Of a stretch of DNA of 64,000 bases, positions 44,346-53,725 are shown piece by piece (position 1 is the first letter of the stretch; the number at the start of each line of letters is the position of its first letter). Position numbers and translations under genes: made by a program. A model generated the notes under the pieces. It was not told where the DNA came from. It did not search any database and worked only from the letters and a program-made list of their open reading frames with translations. The stretch is from Pseudomonas sp. PH1b (GTDB lineage Bacteria > Pseudomonadota > Gammaproteobacteria > Pseudomonadales > Pseudomonadaceae), in NCBI RefSeq assembly GCF_000633395.1, contig NZ_AYMU01000006.1, positions 1-64,000 on the forward strand. The letters run 5' to 3'.

Positions 44346-45898
44346 TGCCCAGCCTCTACCTGTCCTGTGATTCCCTGGCCCGGGCCGTGGGCGCCGACCA
44401 AGTGGCCGCAGCCATCGCCACCCAGGCCGAACCGCGCAACCTGCAACTGCAACGCACCAGCTCCCGCGGCCTGTACTGGCTGGAGCCGCTGCTGGAAGTC
44501 GACACCCCGGACGGCCGTCTGGGCTTCGGCCCGCTGACTGCCGCCGATGTCCCTTCGCTGCTCGATGCCCTGCAAGGTGATGCCAGCAACCACCCCCTGG
44601 CCCTGGGCCGGGTGGAAGACCTGCCCTATCTGAAGAGCCAGCAACGCCTGCTGTTCGCCCGCGCGGGCATCACCCGGCCACTGTCCCTGGCGGACTACCG
44701 GGCCCACGGCGGCTTCGAGGGGCTGGCCCAATCCATCGCCCTGGGGGGCGACCAGACCGTGACCGCCGTGCTCGACTCCGGCTTGCGCGGTCGCGGTGGC
44801 GCGGCCTTTCCTGCCGGGATCAAGTGGCGCACCGTGCGTGACACACCGCCGCAGCAAAAGTACGTGGTGTGCAACGCCGACGAAGGCGACTCCGGCACCT
44901 TCGCCGACCGCATGCTGATGGAAGGCGACCCGTTCCTGCTGATCGAGGGCATGGCCATTGCCGGCCTCGCGGTTGGCGCCAGCTACGGTTACATCTACGT
45001 GCGTTCGGAATATCCACAGGCGGTGGCGACCCTGCGCGAAGCCATGGAAATCGCCCGGGATGCCGGTTACCTGGGAGCCAATGCCGGCGGCAGCGGCCAG
45101 GCCTTCGACCTGGAGGTACGGGTCGGTGCCGGGGCCTATATCTGCGGCGAGGAAACCGCCCTGCTGGATTCCCTGGAGGGCAAGCGCGGCCTGGTTCGCG
45201 CCAAGCCGCCGATCCCGGCCCTGCAAGGCCTGTTCGGCCAACCGACCCTGGTGCACAACGTGCTGACCCTAGCCTCGGTGCCGCTGATCCTGGCCAAGGG
45301 CGCGCCGTTCTATCGCGATTACGGCATGGGCCGCTCCCTGGGCACCATGCCCTTCCAGCTGGCGGGCAATGTGCGCCACGGTGGCCTGGTGGAACGAGCC
45401 TTTGGCCTGACCCTGCGCGAGCTGGTGGAAGGCTACGGCGGTGGCACTGCCAGTGGCCGGCCACTCAAGGCCGCGCAAGTGGGCGGCCCCCTGGGCGCCT
45501 GGGTGCCGCCCGCGCAGTTCGATACGCCACTGGATTACGAAGCCTTCGCCGCCATGGGCGCGATGCTCGGCCATGGCGGCGTGGTGGTGGCCGACGACAG
45601 CCTCGACCTGGCCCGCATGGCGCGCTTCGCCCTGCAGTTCTGCGCCGAGGAATCCTGCGGCAAATGCACCCCGTGCCGCATCGGCTCGACCCGCGGCGTG
45701 GAGGTCATCGACCGCCTGCTGGCCGCCCCCCAGGCCGAGGAGCGCGAACACCAGGCGCTGATCCTCAAGGACCTGTGCGACACCCTGCAATACGGCTCGC
45801 TGTGCGCCCTGGGCGGGATGACGTCCTACCCGGTGGCCAGCGCCCTGAAGCACTTTCCCGCCGACTTCGGTCTGCAGCCCTCGGAGGCCGAGCAATGA
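44345..45898 (+). CDS. fdsB: NAD-dependent formate dehydrogenase, beta subunit
   Basis: 517 residues, NuoF-like. The NADH/FMN site is clear (GLRGRGGAAFPAGIKW, CNADEGDSGTFADR), followed by the SLBB region and a [4Fe-4S] motif with CAEESCGKCTPCRIGS and YGSLCALGG. It transfers electrons from the Fe-S chain to NAD. Its start and stop overlap the neighbours by one and four bases, so the operon is tightly coupled. Confidence 0.95.
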   Translation: MPSLYLSCDSLARAVGADQVAAAIATQAEPRNLQLQRTSSRGLYWLEPLLEVDTPDGRLGFGPLTAADVPSLLDALQGDASNHPLALGRVEDLPYLKSQQRLLFARAGITRPLSLADYRAHGGFEGLAQSIALGGDQTVTAVLDSGLRGRGGAAFPAGIKWRTVRDTPPQQKYVVCNADEGDSGTFADRMLMEGDPFLLIEGMAIAGLAVGASYGYIYVRSEYPQAVATLREAMEIARDAGYLGANAGGSGQAFDLEVRVGAGAYICGEETALLDSLEGKRGLVRAKPPIPALQGLFGQPTLVHNVLTLASVPLILAKGAPFYRDYGMGRSLGTMPFQLAGNVRHGGLVERAFGLTLRELVEGYGGGTASGRPLKAAQVGGPLGAWVPPAQFDTPLDYEAFAAMGAMLGHGGVVVADDSLDLARMARFALQFCAEESCGKCTPCRIGSTRGVEVIDRLLAAPQAEEREHQALILKDLCDTLQYGSLCALGGMTSYPVASALKHFPADFGLQPSEAEQ

Positions 45899-48792
45899 TC
45901 ACTCTTTTCGACCCCGCCACAGACATCGACCTCAACGCCGTTGACCTTGGCACCCCGGCCCGGGACAGCCAGGTGCAAATCAGCCTGAACATCGACGGTC
46001 GCAGCATCAGCGTGCCCCAGGGCACCTCGGTGATGCGCGCCGCCGCGCTGATGGGCACCAGCATCCCGAAACTCTGCGCCACCGACAGCCTGGAAGCCTT
46101 CGGCTCCTGCCGCATGTGCCTGGTGGAGATCGACGGCATGCGCGGCTACCCGGCCTCCTGCACCACCCCGGTCAGCGAAGGCATGGTGGTGCATACGCAA
46201 ACGCCGAAGCTTGCGACCCTGCGCCGCAACGTGATGGAGCTGTACATCTCCGACCACCCGCTGGACTGCCTGACCTGTTCGGCCAACGGCAACTGCGAAC
46301 TGCAGACCGTGGCCGGCCAGGTGGGCCTGCGGGAAGTGCGCTACGGCTACGACGGTGCCAACCACCTGCAGGATCAGAAAGACACCTCCAACCCCTACTT
46401 CGACTACGACCCGAGCAAGTGCATCGTCTGCAACCGCTGCGTGCGCGCCTGCGAAGAAACCCAGGGCACCTTCGCCCTGACCATCAGTGGCCGGGGCTTC
46501 GAATCCCGGGTCGCGGCGGCCGGTGGCGACAACTTCCTGGACTCCGAATGCGTGTCCTGCGGCGCCTGCGTGCAGGCCTGCCCGACCGCGACCCTGATGG
46601 AAAAGAGCGTGGTGCAAATGGGCCAGCCGGAGCGGGCGGTAATCACCACCTGCGCCTACTGCGGCGTGGGTTGTTCGTTCCGTGCCGAGATGAAGGGCGA
46701 CCAGCTGGTGCGCATGGTTCCGGACAAGAATGGCCAGGCCAACCATGGCCACTCCTGCGTCAAGGGCCGCTTCGCCTGGGGCTACGCCACCCACCCGGAC
46801 CGCATCACCAAACCGATGATCCGCAAGCACATCAGCGACCCGTGGCAGGAGGTCAGCTGGGACGAAGCGGTGACCTACGCCGCCAGCGAACTGCGGCGCA
46901 TCCAGTTCAAATATGGCCGCGATTCCATTGGCGGCATCACCTCCAGCCGCTGCACCAACGAAGAAACCTACCTGGTGCAGAAACTGGTGCGGGCGGCCTT
47001 CGGCAACAACAACGTCGATACCTGCGCCCGGGTCTGCCATTCGCCCACCGGCTACGGCCTCAAGCAAACCCTGGGGGAATCCGCCGGGACCCAGAGCTTC
47101 GACTCGGTGATGCAGGCCGACGTGATCCTGGTGATGGGCGCCAACCCCAGTGATGCCCACCCGGTGTTCGGCTCACAGCTCAAGCGCCGCCTGCGTGAAG
47201 GGGCCAAGCTGATCGTCATCGATCCGCGACGCATCGACCTGGTGGACTCGGTACACGCCCGCGCCGAGCTGCACCTGGCCCTGCGCCCGGGTACCAACGT
47301 GGCCATGCTCAATGCCCTGGCTCATGTGATCGTCACTGAAGGGCTGGTCAACCAGGAGTTCGTCAGCGCCCGCTGCGAACCCGAGGCCTTCGCCCTGTGG
47401 AGCGACTTCGTCAGCCGTGCCGACAACTCGCCGGAAGTCCTGGGGGCCATCTGCGGCGTGCCTGCCGCGGATATCCGCGCCGCCGCGCGCCTGTACGCCA
47501 CCGGCGGCAATGCCGCGATCTACTACGGCCTGGGCGTGACCGAGCACAGCCAGGGCAGCACCTCGGTGATGGGCATCGCCAACCTGGCCATGGCCACCGG
47601 CAACATCGGCCGCGAAGGCGTGGGGGTGAACCCGCTGCGGGGCCAGAACAACGTCCAGGGCTCCTGCGACATGGGCTCCTTCCCCCACGAGCTGCCGGGC
47701 TACCGGCATATCTCCAACCAGACGGTGCGCCAGCAGTTCGAGCAGGCCTGGAACGTCACCCTGCAGGCCGATCCCGGGCTGCGCATTCCCAACATGTTCG
47801 AGGCGGCCCTGGGGGGCAGCTTCAAGGGCCTGTACTGCCAGGGCGAGGACATCGCCCAGAGCGACCCCAACACCCAGCACGTGACCGCTGCCCTCTCGGC
47901 CATGGAATGCGTGGTGGTGCAGGACATCTTCCTCAACGAAACCGCCAAGTTCGCCCATGTGTTCCTGCCGGGCTCCTCGTTCCTGGAGAAGGACGGCACC
48001 TTCACCAACGCCGAGCGCCGGATCTCCCGGGTGCGCAAGGTCATGGAGCCCCTGGGCGGCAAGGCCGACTGGGAAGGCACCCTGGCCCTGGCCGCGGCCC
48101 TGGGCTATCCGATGAGCTACCACCATCCTTCGCAAATCATGGACGAGATTGCCCGCCTGACCCCGACCTTCAGCGGTGTCAGCTACGCCAGCCTGGACCG
48201 TCACGGCAGCCTGCAATGGCCGTGCAACGACGCCGCGCCGGACGGCACGCCGACCATGCACATCGATGAGTTCGTACGTGGCAAGGGGCGCTTCATGCTC
48301 ACTGGCTACGTGCCCACCGACGAGAAGGTCAACGGCCGCTATCCATTGCTGCTGACCACCGGCCGGATCCTCAGCCAGTACAACGTCGGCGCCCAGACCC
48401 GACGCACCGACAACGTTGCCTGGCACGCCGAAGACCGCCTGGAAATCCACCCCACCGACGCCGAAAGCCGGGGCATCAACGAAGGCGACTGGGTGGGTAT
48501 CGGCAGCCGCGCCGGGCAGACCGTGCTGCGGGCCCGGGTCACCGAGCGGGTAGCGCCGGGGGTGGTCTACACCACCTTCCACTTCCCCGAGTCGGGGGCC
48601 AACGTGATCACCACCGACAACTCCGACTGGGCCACCAACTGTCCGGAGTACAAGGTCACGGCGGTGGAGGTCAGCCGGATCTATCACCCGTCCGAATGGC
48701 AGAAACGCTACCAGGCCTTCAGTGATGAACAGCATCGTCTGCTGGATGAACGCCGCCGCTCCCGTGGCGACAAGGCACAGGTGCGCCGATGA
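45895..48792 (+). CDS. fdsA: NAD-dependent formate dehydrogenase, molybdenum catalytic alpha subunit
   Basis: 965 residues from the ATG at 45895, overlapping the fdsB stop; the frame is open far upstream but that part is antisense-like read-through of fdsB. Domains in order: [2Fe-2S] ferredoxin (SCRMCLVE), HisCys3 [4Fe-4S] (HPLDCLTCSANGNC), two [4Fe-4S] (CIVCNRCVRAC, CVSCGACVQAC), FdhF-type cluster (CAYCGVGC), then the Mo-bisMGD domain with Cys381 in RVCHSPTGYG as the Mo ligand, so no selenocysteine. It oxidises formate to CO2 in the cytoplasm. Confidence 0.96.
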   Translation: MITLFDPATDIDLNAVDLGTPARDSQVQISLNIDGRSISVPQGTSVMRAAALMGTSIPKLCATDSLEAFGSCRMCLVEIDGMRGYPASCTTPVSEGMVVHTQTPKLATLRRNVMELYISDHPLDCLTCSANGNCELQTVAGQVGLREVRYGYDGANHLQDQKDTSNPYFDYDPSKCIVCNRCVRACEETQGTFALTISGRGFESRVAAAGGDNFLDSECVSCGACVQACPTATLMEKSVVQMGQPERAVITTCAYCGVGCSFRAEMKGDQLVRMVPDKNGQANHGHSCVKGRFAWGYATHPDRITKPMIRKHISDPWQEVSWDEAVTYAASELRRIQFKYGRDSIGGITSSRCTNEETYLVQKLVRAAFGNNNVDTCARVCHSPTGYGLKQTLGESAGTQSFDSVMQADVILVMGANPSDAHPVFGSQLKRRLREGAKLIVIDPRRIDLVDSVHARAELHLALRPGTNVAMLNALAHVIVTEGLVNQEFVSARCEPEAFALWSDFVSRADNSPEVLGAICGVPAADIRAAARLYATGGNAAIYYGLGVTEHSQGSTSVMGIANLAMATGNIGREGVGVNPLRGQNNVQGSCDMGSFPHELPGYRHISNQTVRQQFEQAWNVTLQADPGLRIPNMFEAALGGSFKGLYCQGEDIAQSDPNTQHVTAALSAMECVVVQDIFLNETAKFAHVFLPGSSFLEKDGTFTNAERRISRVRKVMEPLGGKADWEGTLALAAALGYPMSYHHPSQIMDEIARLTPTFSGVSYASLDRHGSLQWPCNDAAPDGTPTMHIDEFVRGKGRFMLTGYVPTDEKVNGRYPLLLTTGRILSQYNVGAQTRRTDNVAWHAEDRLEIHPTDAESRGINEGDWVGIGSRAGQTVLRARVTERVAPGVVYTTFHFPESGANVITTDNSDWATNCPEYKVTAVEVSRIYHPSEWQKRYQAFSDEQHRLLDERRRSRGDKAQVRR

Positions 48793-49010
48793 GTACCGCC
48801 AGCCTGATCAAGATGGCCAATCAGATTGCCTCGTACTTCGCCAATGAACCGGACCAGGTGCAGGCGGTGCTCAGCGTGCGCAACCACATGCAGATGTTCT
48901 GGACCCCGGGCATGCGCAAGGAACTGCTGGCCTGGCAGACACAGCAGCAAGGCGCCGAACTGCATCCCCTGGTGCAGAAAGCTGTCAGCGAAGCCGGCTG
49001 GGAGGCCTAG
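48789..49010 (+). CDS. fdsD: Formate dehydrogenase delta subunit
   Basis: 73 residues of the FdsD type (LIKMANQIASYFAN, then HMQMFWTPGMRKEL). The small subunit stabilises or assembles the FdsGBA complex. Its start overlaps the fdsA stop (ATGA). No fdsC/fdhD sulfur-transfer gene follows. Confidence 0.92.
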   Translation: MSTASLIKMANQIASYFANEPDQVQAVLSVRNHMQMFWTPGMRKELLAWQTQQQGAELHPLVQKAVSEAGWEA

Positions 49011-49020
49011 GCAAACCACG

Positions 49021-49046
49021 CCCTGGCCTGTTGCAACAGGCCAGGG
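49021..49046. terminator. Palindrome between convergent genes, probable terminator
   Basis: A perfect 12-base stem (CCCTGGCCTGTT at 49021-49032, complement at 49035-49046) directly after fdsD. It lacks a strong T-run on either strand. Confidence 0.55.
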
Positions 49047-49062
49047 ACAACCTCGCAACCAC

Positions 49063-49707
49063 TCACTGACCGGGGCAACGGCGCTCCGCCGGCGGCCGGG
49101 ATTGCACCGCCAGCGGCAGGGTCGCCCCCGGTTTGCTCAACGGCAGCAACTGATAGACCGCGAACGCGCACAGCGCCTGCACCTCGCCGCCCGCCACCGG
49201 AACGTAGTTCAAGCCGACGAAGGCTTCGTAGCTCTTGCCCGGCTCGAACAGCACCACCTTCTTCACCTCGGGGCAGCTGCGATAGGTGCTGCCATATCCG
49301 CCCGCCGCCACGCCCCCGCCCTCCAGCAGGAAAGGCCGCCCCGCCGGTACCCGGTACTCGGTGGCGATTTCGTTGTAGGCCCCCTCGCCCATGCGGATTG
49401 CGCCTACATAACTCGGCAGTTTTGGCGCGAACCGGGGCAGCATGTCGATCTGCCTGGGAACCTGGGGGAACTGCGGGTCGTTGACGTTCGGCTGGTGATC
49501 ACTGAGGAACCGCCCGGCCTTGGCCAGACGCCGGCTATCACCCTGGCAGCCGGCATAGGCGTCGCCCCGCACCTCACCGTTGGTGATCACCCGCAGTTGC
49601 GCCAGCGGCGCCCCCAGGGGCGGCTCCGAATACGGCGCCACCGGTTTCACGCTGCAGGCACCGAGCATCCCCAGCGCGGCCACCAGGGTATATTTTCCGA
49701 CATCCAT
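49063..49707 (-). CDS. Lipoprotein of unknown function
   Basis: 214 residues from the ATG at 49707 (a GTG directly before it is the alternative). A lipobox LGAC lies near residue 18, so it is an envelope lipoprotein. The mature part is rich in short beta segments (RVPAGRPFLLEGGG, VVLFEPGKSYEAFVGL) and keeps two further Cys pairs. I do not recognise a family. Confidence 0.7.
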   Translation of the reverse strand: MDVGKYTLVAALGMLGACSVKPVAPYSEPPLGAPLAQLRVITNGEVRGDAYAGCQGDSRRLAKAGRFLSDHQPNVNDPQFPQVPRQIDMLPRFAPKLPSYVGAIRMGEGAYNEIATEYRVPAGRPFLLEGGGVAAGGYGSTYRSCPEVKKVVLFEPGKSYEAFVGLNYVPVAGGEVQALCAFAVYQLLPLSKPGATLPLAVQSRPPAERRCPGQ

Positions 49708-49924
49708 CACTGACTCTTCCTTTGACTGAACCTGGCTACTGATCTGGGCAGGCTATCGGCCGCCTGCCCACAGCCTTCACTCACCACCAGGAGAGAAATG
49801 CCGCCTCGCCACTTGCTCCAAAACGCAAGCCGGCTTGTGTCCCTGGAGATGTAAGGCGCAAAGCGTCCAGCCTACTCTTGGCCGATCTGCCTGAAACAAC
49901 AAAAACAACCAGGGAGCATCCGTA

Positions 49925-51310
49925 ATGACACTCGATTATGCAGTCATGTTGGTCTACGTCCTGCTGATGGCCGGCCTCGGCTGGTGGGGCATGCGCAAAG
50001 TGAAGAGCCAGGACGACTTCCTGGTGGCCGGGCGCCGTCTCGGGCCGGCCCTGTACCTGGGCACGCTGTCGGCGGTGATGCTCGGCGGCGCCTCCACCCT
50101 CGGCTCGGTACGCCTGGGCTACAGCTTCGGCATTTCCGGCCTGTGGCTGGTATTCATGCTGGGCCTGGGGATCATCATCCTGAGCCTGGTGTTCTCCCGG
50201 CAGATCGCCCAGTTGCGGGTGTTCACCGTGACCCAGATTCTCGAACAACGCTACCAGGCCTCCTCGCGGTTGATCGGCGGCTGCGTGATGGTCGCCTACG
50301 ATCTGATGGTGGCAGTTACCGCCACCATCGCCATCGGATCGATCACCGAAGTGGTGTTCGACATTCCACGCATCCCGGCAATCCTCTGCGGTGGTGGCCT
50401 GGTGATCTTCTATTCGGTGATCGGCGGCATGTGGTCGCTGACCCTCACCGACATCATCCAGTTCGTGATCATGACCCTGGGCATCTTCTTTGTCCTGCTG
50501 CCCATGAGCGTCGGCCAGGCCGGCGGCCTGGAAGCTCTGCAGGCCAACCTGCCGGCGGGCTTCTTCGAGCTGGGCAACATCGGCCTGGACACCATCCTCA
50601 CCTACTTCCTGCTGTACTTCTTCGGCGCCCTGATCGGCCAGGACATCTGGCAGCGTCTGTTCACCGCCCGCAGTGAAAACGTGGTGCGCTACGCCGGCCT
50701 CGGCGCCGGTGTCTACTGCATGTTCTACGGGGCCGCCTGTGCCCTGGTGGGGGCCGCTGCCAAGCTGTTGCTGCCGGACCTGGCGGTGGCGGAAAACGCC
50801 TTCGCCGAAGTCACCCGCAGCGTGCTTCCCGCCGGCCTGCGCGGGCTGGTGGTCGCCGCAGCCCTGGCCGCCATCATGTCCACCGCCAGCGCCTGCCTGC
50901 TGGCTTCGGCCACGGTGCTCAAGGAAGACATCTACAGCCGCTTCCTGACCCAGGGCCGGGAAAACCACCTGGCCAGCAGCCGCTGGATCACCCTCGGCCT
51001 GGGTCTGGCGATGCTGGTCATGGCCTGCCTGGTCAACGACGTGATTGCCGGCCTGAGCATCGCCTACAACCTGCTGGTGGGCGGCCTGCTGGTCCCCATC
51101 ATGGGTGCCCTGCTGTGGCAGCGCGCATCGGCCAGGGGCGCCATCGCCTGCATGGTCACCGGCAGCCTGACGGTGATCGGCTTCATGGCCCACGACGGCA
51201 TCCTGGCCAACACCCCGATCTACTACGGCCTGGGGGTCAGCCTGCTGACCTTTGTCGGCGTCAGCCTGCTGAGCCCGGCGGCACCGGCACTGCGCAGCGC
51301 CACCGAATAA
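49925..51310 (+). CDS. Sodium:solute symporter (guanidino-acid type, GpuP-like)
   Basis: 461 residues with about 12-13 hydrophobic helices of the SSS family, including the opening RRLGPALYLGTLSAVMLGGAS and the later ALAAIMSTASACLLAS, where Ser/Thr residues bind sodium. It is followed 29 bases later by a ureohydrolase gene. From memory P. aeruginosa has the same pairing (gpuP-gpuA) for 3-guanidinopropionate, so a guanidino acid is the likely substrate. Confidence 0.85.
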   Translation: MTLDYAVMLVYVLLMAGLGWWGMRKVKSQDDFLVAGRRLGPALYLGTLSAVMLGGASTLGSVRLGYSFGISGLWLVFMLGLGIIILSLVFSRQIAQLRVFTVTQILEQRYQASSRLIGGCVMVAYDLMVAVTATIAIGSITEVVFDIPRIPAILCGGGLVIFYSVIGGMWSLTLTDIIQFVIMTLGIFFVLLPMSVGQAGGLEALQANLPAGFFELGNIGLDTILTYFLLYFFGALIGQDIWQRLFTARSENVVRYAGLGAGVYCMFYGAACALVGAAAKLLLPDLAVAENAFAEVTRSVLPAGLRGLVVAAALAAIMSTASACLLASATVLKEDIYSRFLTQGRENHLASSRWITLGLGLAMLVMACLVNDVIAGLSIAYNLLVGGLLVPIMGALLWQRASARGAIACMVTGSLTVIGFMAHDGILANTPIYYGLGVSLLTFVGVSLLSPAAPALRSATE

Positions 51311-51339
51311 GCCCTTCACTGCGAACAAGGAGTCACCCC

Positions 51340-52308
51340 ATGTCCAAGCCCTTTCCCCAACCCGTGGACGCCGCCCTGGTGCCGCGCTTCGCCGGTATCC
51401 CGAGCTTCATGCGCCTGCCGCTGTTCGATGACCCGACGCAGGTCCAGATCGCCCTGGTGGGCGTGCCCTGGGACGGCGGCACCACCAACCGCGCCGGCGC
51501 CCGGCATGGCCCACGGGAGGTGCGCAACCAGTCGAGCATGATGCGCAAGGTGCACCACGTCAGCCGCATCGCGCCGTATGACCTGGTGCGGGTCGGCGAC
51601 CTCGGGGATGCGCCGGTCAACCCCATCGACCTGCTGGACTCGCTGAAACAGATCGAAGGCTTTTTCAGCCAGCTCCAGGAAGCCGGTGCAGTGCCCCTGG
51701 CCGTAGGCGGTGACCACCTGGTGACCCTGCCGATCTTCCGCGCCCTGGCTCGCCACCGGCCCATCGGCATGGTGCATTTCGATGCCCATTCCGATACCAA
51801 CGACCGCTACTTCGGCGACAACCCCTACACCCACGGCACACCGTTTCGCCGTGCCATCGAAGAAGGCCTGCTGGACCCGAAACGCACAGTGCAGATCGGC
51901 ATCCGCGGCTCGATCTACTCCGCCGACGACGAGGACTTTGCCAAGGACTGCGGCATCCGCGTGATCCACATGGAAGAGTTCGCCGACATCGGCGTCGAGG
52001 CCACCCTGGCCGAAGCTCGGCGCGTGGTGGGCGACGGCCCGACCTACATCAGCTTCGATGTCGACGCCCTCGACCCGTGCTTTGCACCCGGCACCGGCAC
52101 CCCGGAAATCGGCGGCATCACCACCCTCCAGGCCCAGCAACTGATCCGCGGCCTGCGCGGCCTGAACCTGATTGGCGCCGACGTGGTGGAAGTCTCGCCA
52201 CCCTTCGACCTCGGCGGCGCCACCGCCCTGGTGGGGGCGACATTGATGTTCGAGTTGCTGTGCATCCTGGCCGAGTCGGTGGCGCAAGGGCGCGCAGGAA
52301 AGCCGTAG
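51340..52308 (+). CDS. Guanidino-acid ureohydrolase (GpuA-like; agmatinase family)
   Basis: 322 residues from the ATG at 51340 (AAGGAG upstream). The binuclear-manganese motifs are intact: GGDHLVTLP, MVHFDAHSDTND and SFDVDALDPCFAPGTGTPE. Such enzymes split guanidino compounds to an amine and urea. The N-terminus (DAALVPRFAGIPSFMRLP) and the paired symporter favour guanidinopropionate/guanidinobutyrate over agmatine, which remains possible. No linked regulator is seen. Confidence 0.85.
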   Translation: MSKPFPQPVDAALVPRFAGIPSFMRLPLFDDPTQVQIALVGVPWDGGTTNRAGARHGPREVRNQSSMMRKVHHVSRIAPYDLVRVGDLGDAPVNPIDLLDSLKQIEGFFSQLQEAGAVPLAVGGDHLVTLPIFRALARHRPIGMVHFDAHSDTNDRYFGDNPYTHGTPFRRAIEEGLLDPKRTVQIGIRGSIYSADDEDFAKDCGIRVIHMEEFADIGVEATLAEARRVVGDGPTYISFDVDALDPCFAPGTGTPEIGGITTLQAQQLIRGLRGLNLIGADVVEVSPPFDLGGATALVGATLMFELLCILAESVAQGRAGKP

Positions 52309-52367
52309 CGGCGGCAATACAAGTACCCAAGGAACCCGGCAGACATACCCGGGCCTATGGGAGTCAA

Positions 52368-52420
52368 ACCTCCCTCTGATAACCGTGTTTCATGTCTCGC
52401 ATGGGAAATCGGAGGGAGGT
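52368..52420. repeat. 9-base inverted repeat downstream of the ureohydrolase
   Basis: ACCTCCCTC at 52368-52376 and complement at 52412-52420, with a 35-base loop. No T-run follows, so a terminator is unlikely; the function is unclear. Confidence 0.4.
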
Positions 52421-52510
52421 ACAGATATACAGCGTCCATTTGAAACAGGCTAAAACCCAAAGCATTATTTAAATAAGTTCAAATTTCAGCCTGATATTCC
52501 AAGAGCGCTG

Positions 52511-52780
52511 TTACTTGGCAACTTCCTTGGTTTTCTTGTGCGCCCGCGCGGATGTCTTGTAGGCGGAATCAACTTTCTTCTTGGATTCATCCAAGTGCTT
52601 GCGCCAGTCGCCCTTGAGCTTGGAAATCACCCCATCCCGCGAGTGCTCATGGGCGTGGACCGCCGACTGGTGGCGCTCCGCCAGGTGTTTGTGGTGGATG
52701 GCCGCCTCCTCATGCTTCTTTGCCGCTTCGTGGTGCTGGATAGCCGTGAGATGGTGGTGCTTGATAGCTTCCTTCGACAT
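52511..52780 (-). CDS. Small His-rich helical protein
   Basis: 89 residues from the ATG at 52780 (GGAG upstream). The first half is a continuous amphipathic helix rich in His, Glu, Lys and Ala (IKHHHLTAIQHHEAAKKHEE, then HHKHLAERHQSAVHAHEH); the second half is a Lys-rich charged helix. No Cys, signal or membrane segment. It may bind metal or act as a stress-type hydrophilin; neither is shown. It is alone on the minus strand in an AT-rich stretch. Confidence 0.72.
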   Translation of the reverse strand: MSKEAIKHHHLTAIQHHEAAKKHEEAAIHHKHLAERHQSAVHAHEHSRDGVISKLKGDWRKHLDESKKKVDSAYKTSARAHKKTKEVAK

Positions 52781-53197
52781 GACGATCTCCATTTAATTGA
52801 CATAACTCCTATAAACCTTCGGAAATATCTGTTTCCCCAAAGGCCTGCCATCAAACTTAGACCAGTAGTTTTTTAATTCCACTCTTTGGGACATACGGTC
52901 GCACTTCATTTAAAAAACAATGTTTAAAAACCAATTAAGCGCAAGAACAGATAAAAGCTCCAGCTGCCAGAGCAACAGGTTGGAACACTGCCTGTATAAC
53001 CTCAGAGGAGGTGGCTGCCTGTGACATAGCCGGGGTCCGCCAGGCGGATGAGCGAATAAACCCCGCGGGGTCACCCTCGAACCAGCAGCTGTCACCCAAT
53101 CCTTAGCTGGCGGACGAAAACCCGGGGGCCTGCAAAAATAGTCAGATTTCAGGGGTTTACAGAACCTCGCCAATCGCTATAATCGTCGCCCTAACAC
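52781..53197. other. AT-rich intergenic region
   Basis: 417 bases between the His-rich protein and tRNA-Thr. It holds the tRNA promoter at its right end and no convincing gene. Confidence 0.6.
53156..53183 (+). promoter_or_regulatory. Sigma-70 promoter of tRNA-Thr
   Basis: TTTACA at 53156-53161 and a consensus TATAAT at 53178-53183, with a 16-base spacer, end 14 bases before the tRNA. Confidence 0.85.
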
Positions 53198-53273
<76 letters not shown>

Positions 53274-53725
53274 TACAAAACAAAGCCCTCGCAGCGATGC
53301 GAGGGCTTTGTTGTTTCCGGGATCAAAAAATCTGTCCCAACGCCTTCAGCTGCGTTTTTGATTCCGGTATCGGAGAGCTTCAGACTCCCCCACCAGCCCC
53401 TCCCTCACCCAACGAACACAGGCTCCCTCTCAGGAACCTTGGTTCGCCCTTCGCTGACCACGGGCACGCGCTCAACCCACTGACAGCCCCTGGCTTCAGC
53501 TGAATTGGCACAATGGCCTCATCCTTGTTGCAGCCGTGCCCTGCCTGCCCCCCTCTGTACAAGGTGCGGTCTGCAGGTCGGGAAACGCCGATGTTGTCGC
53601 TGATTCGCCCCTTGTGTTTACTGCACGGTCGTCGGCACGACTGTGGCAAAGGTTTTGCGCTAGTGTTTCCCTGCGGACCCGGACGGTTTTCACGTGCATT
53701 GCCTTCAAACCAGGTGCAAACGCTC
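53274..53725. other. Intergenic region after tRNA-Thr
   Basis: 452 bases. After the tRNA terminator I see no gene; the AraC frame is open through the right part, but its protein-like start is at 53726. Confidence 0.55.
53280..53315 (+). terminator. Terminator of tRNA-Thr
   Basis: A perfect 13-base stem (ACAAAGCCCTCGC at 53280-53292, complement at 53299-53311) followed by a T-rich TGTTT. Confidence 0.9.

Noticed and set aside
44869..45894. Upstream extension of fdsA to a 1307-residue fusion
   Set aside because: The extension is a shifted-frame reading of fdsB; the ATG at 45895 overlaps the fdsB stop and gives the family N-terminus.
12207..49010. Functional link between the OFA carrier and formate dehydrogenase
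   Set aside because: They are more than 30 kb apart with no shared regulatory feature visible; OFA substrates vary.
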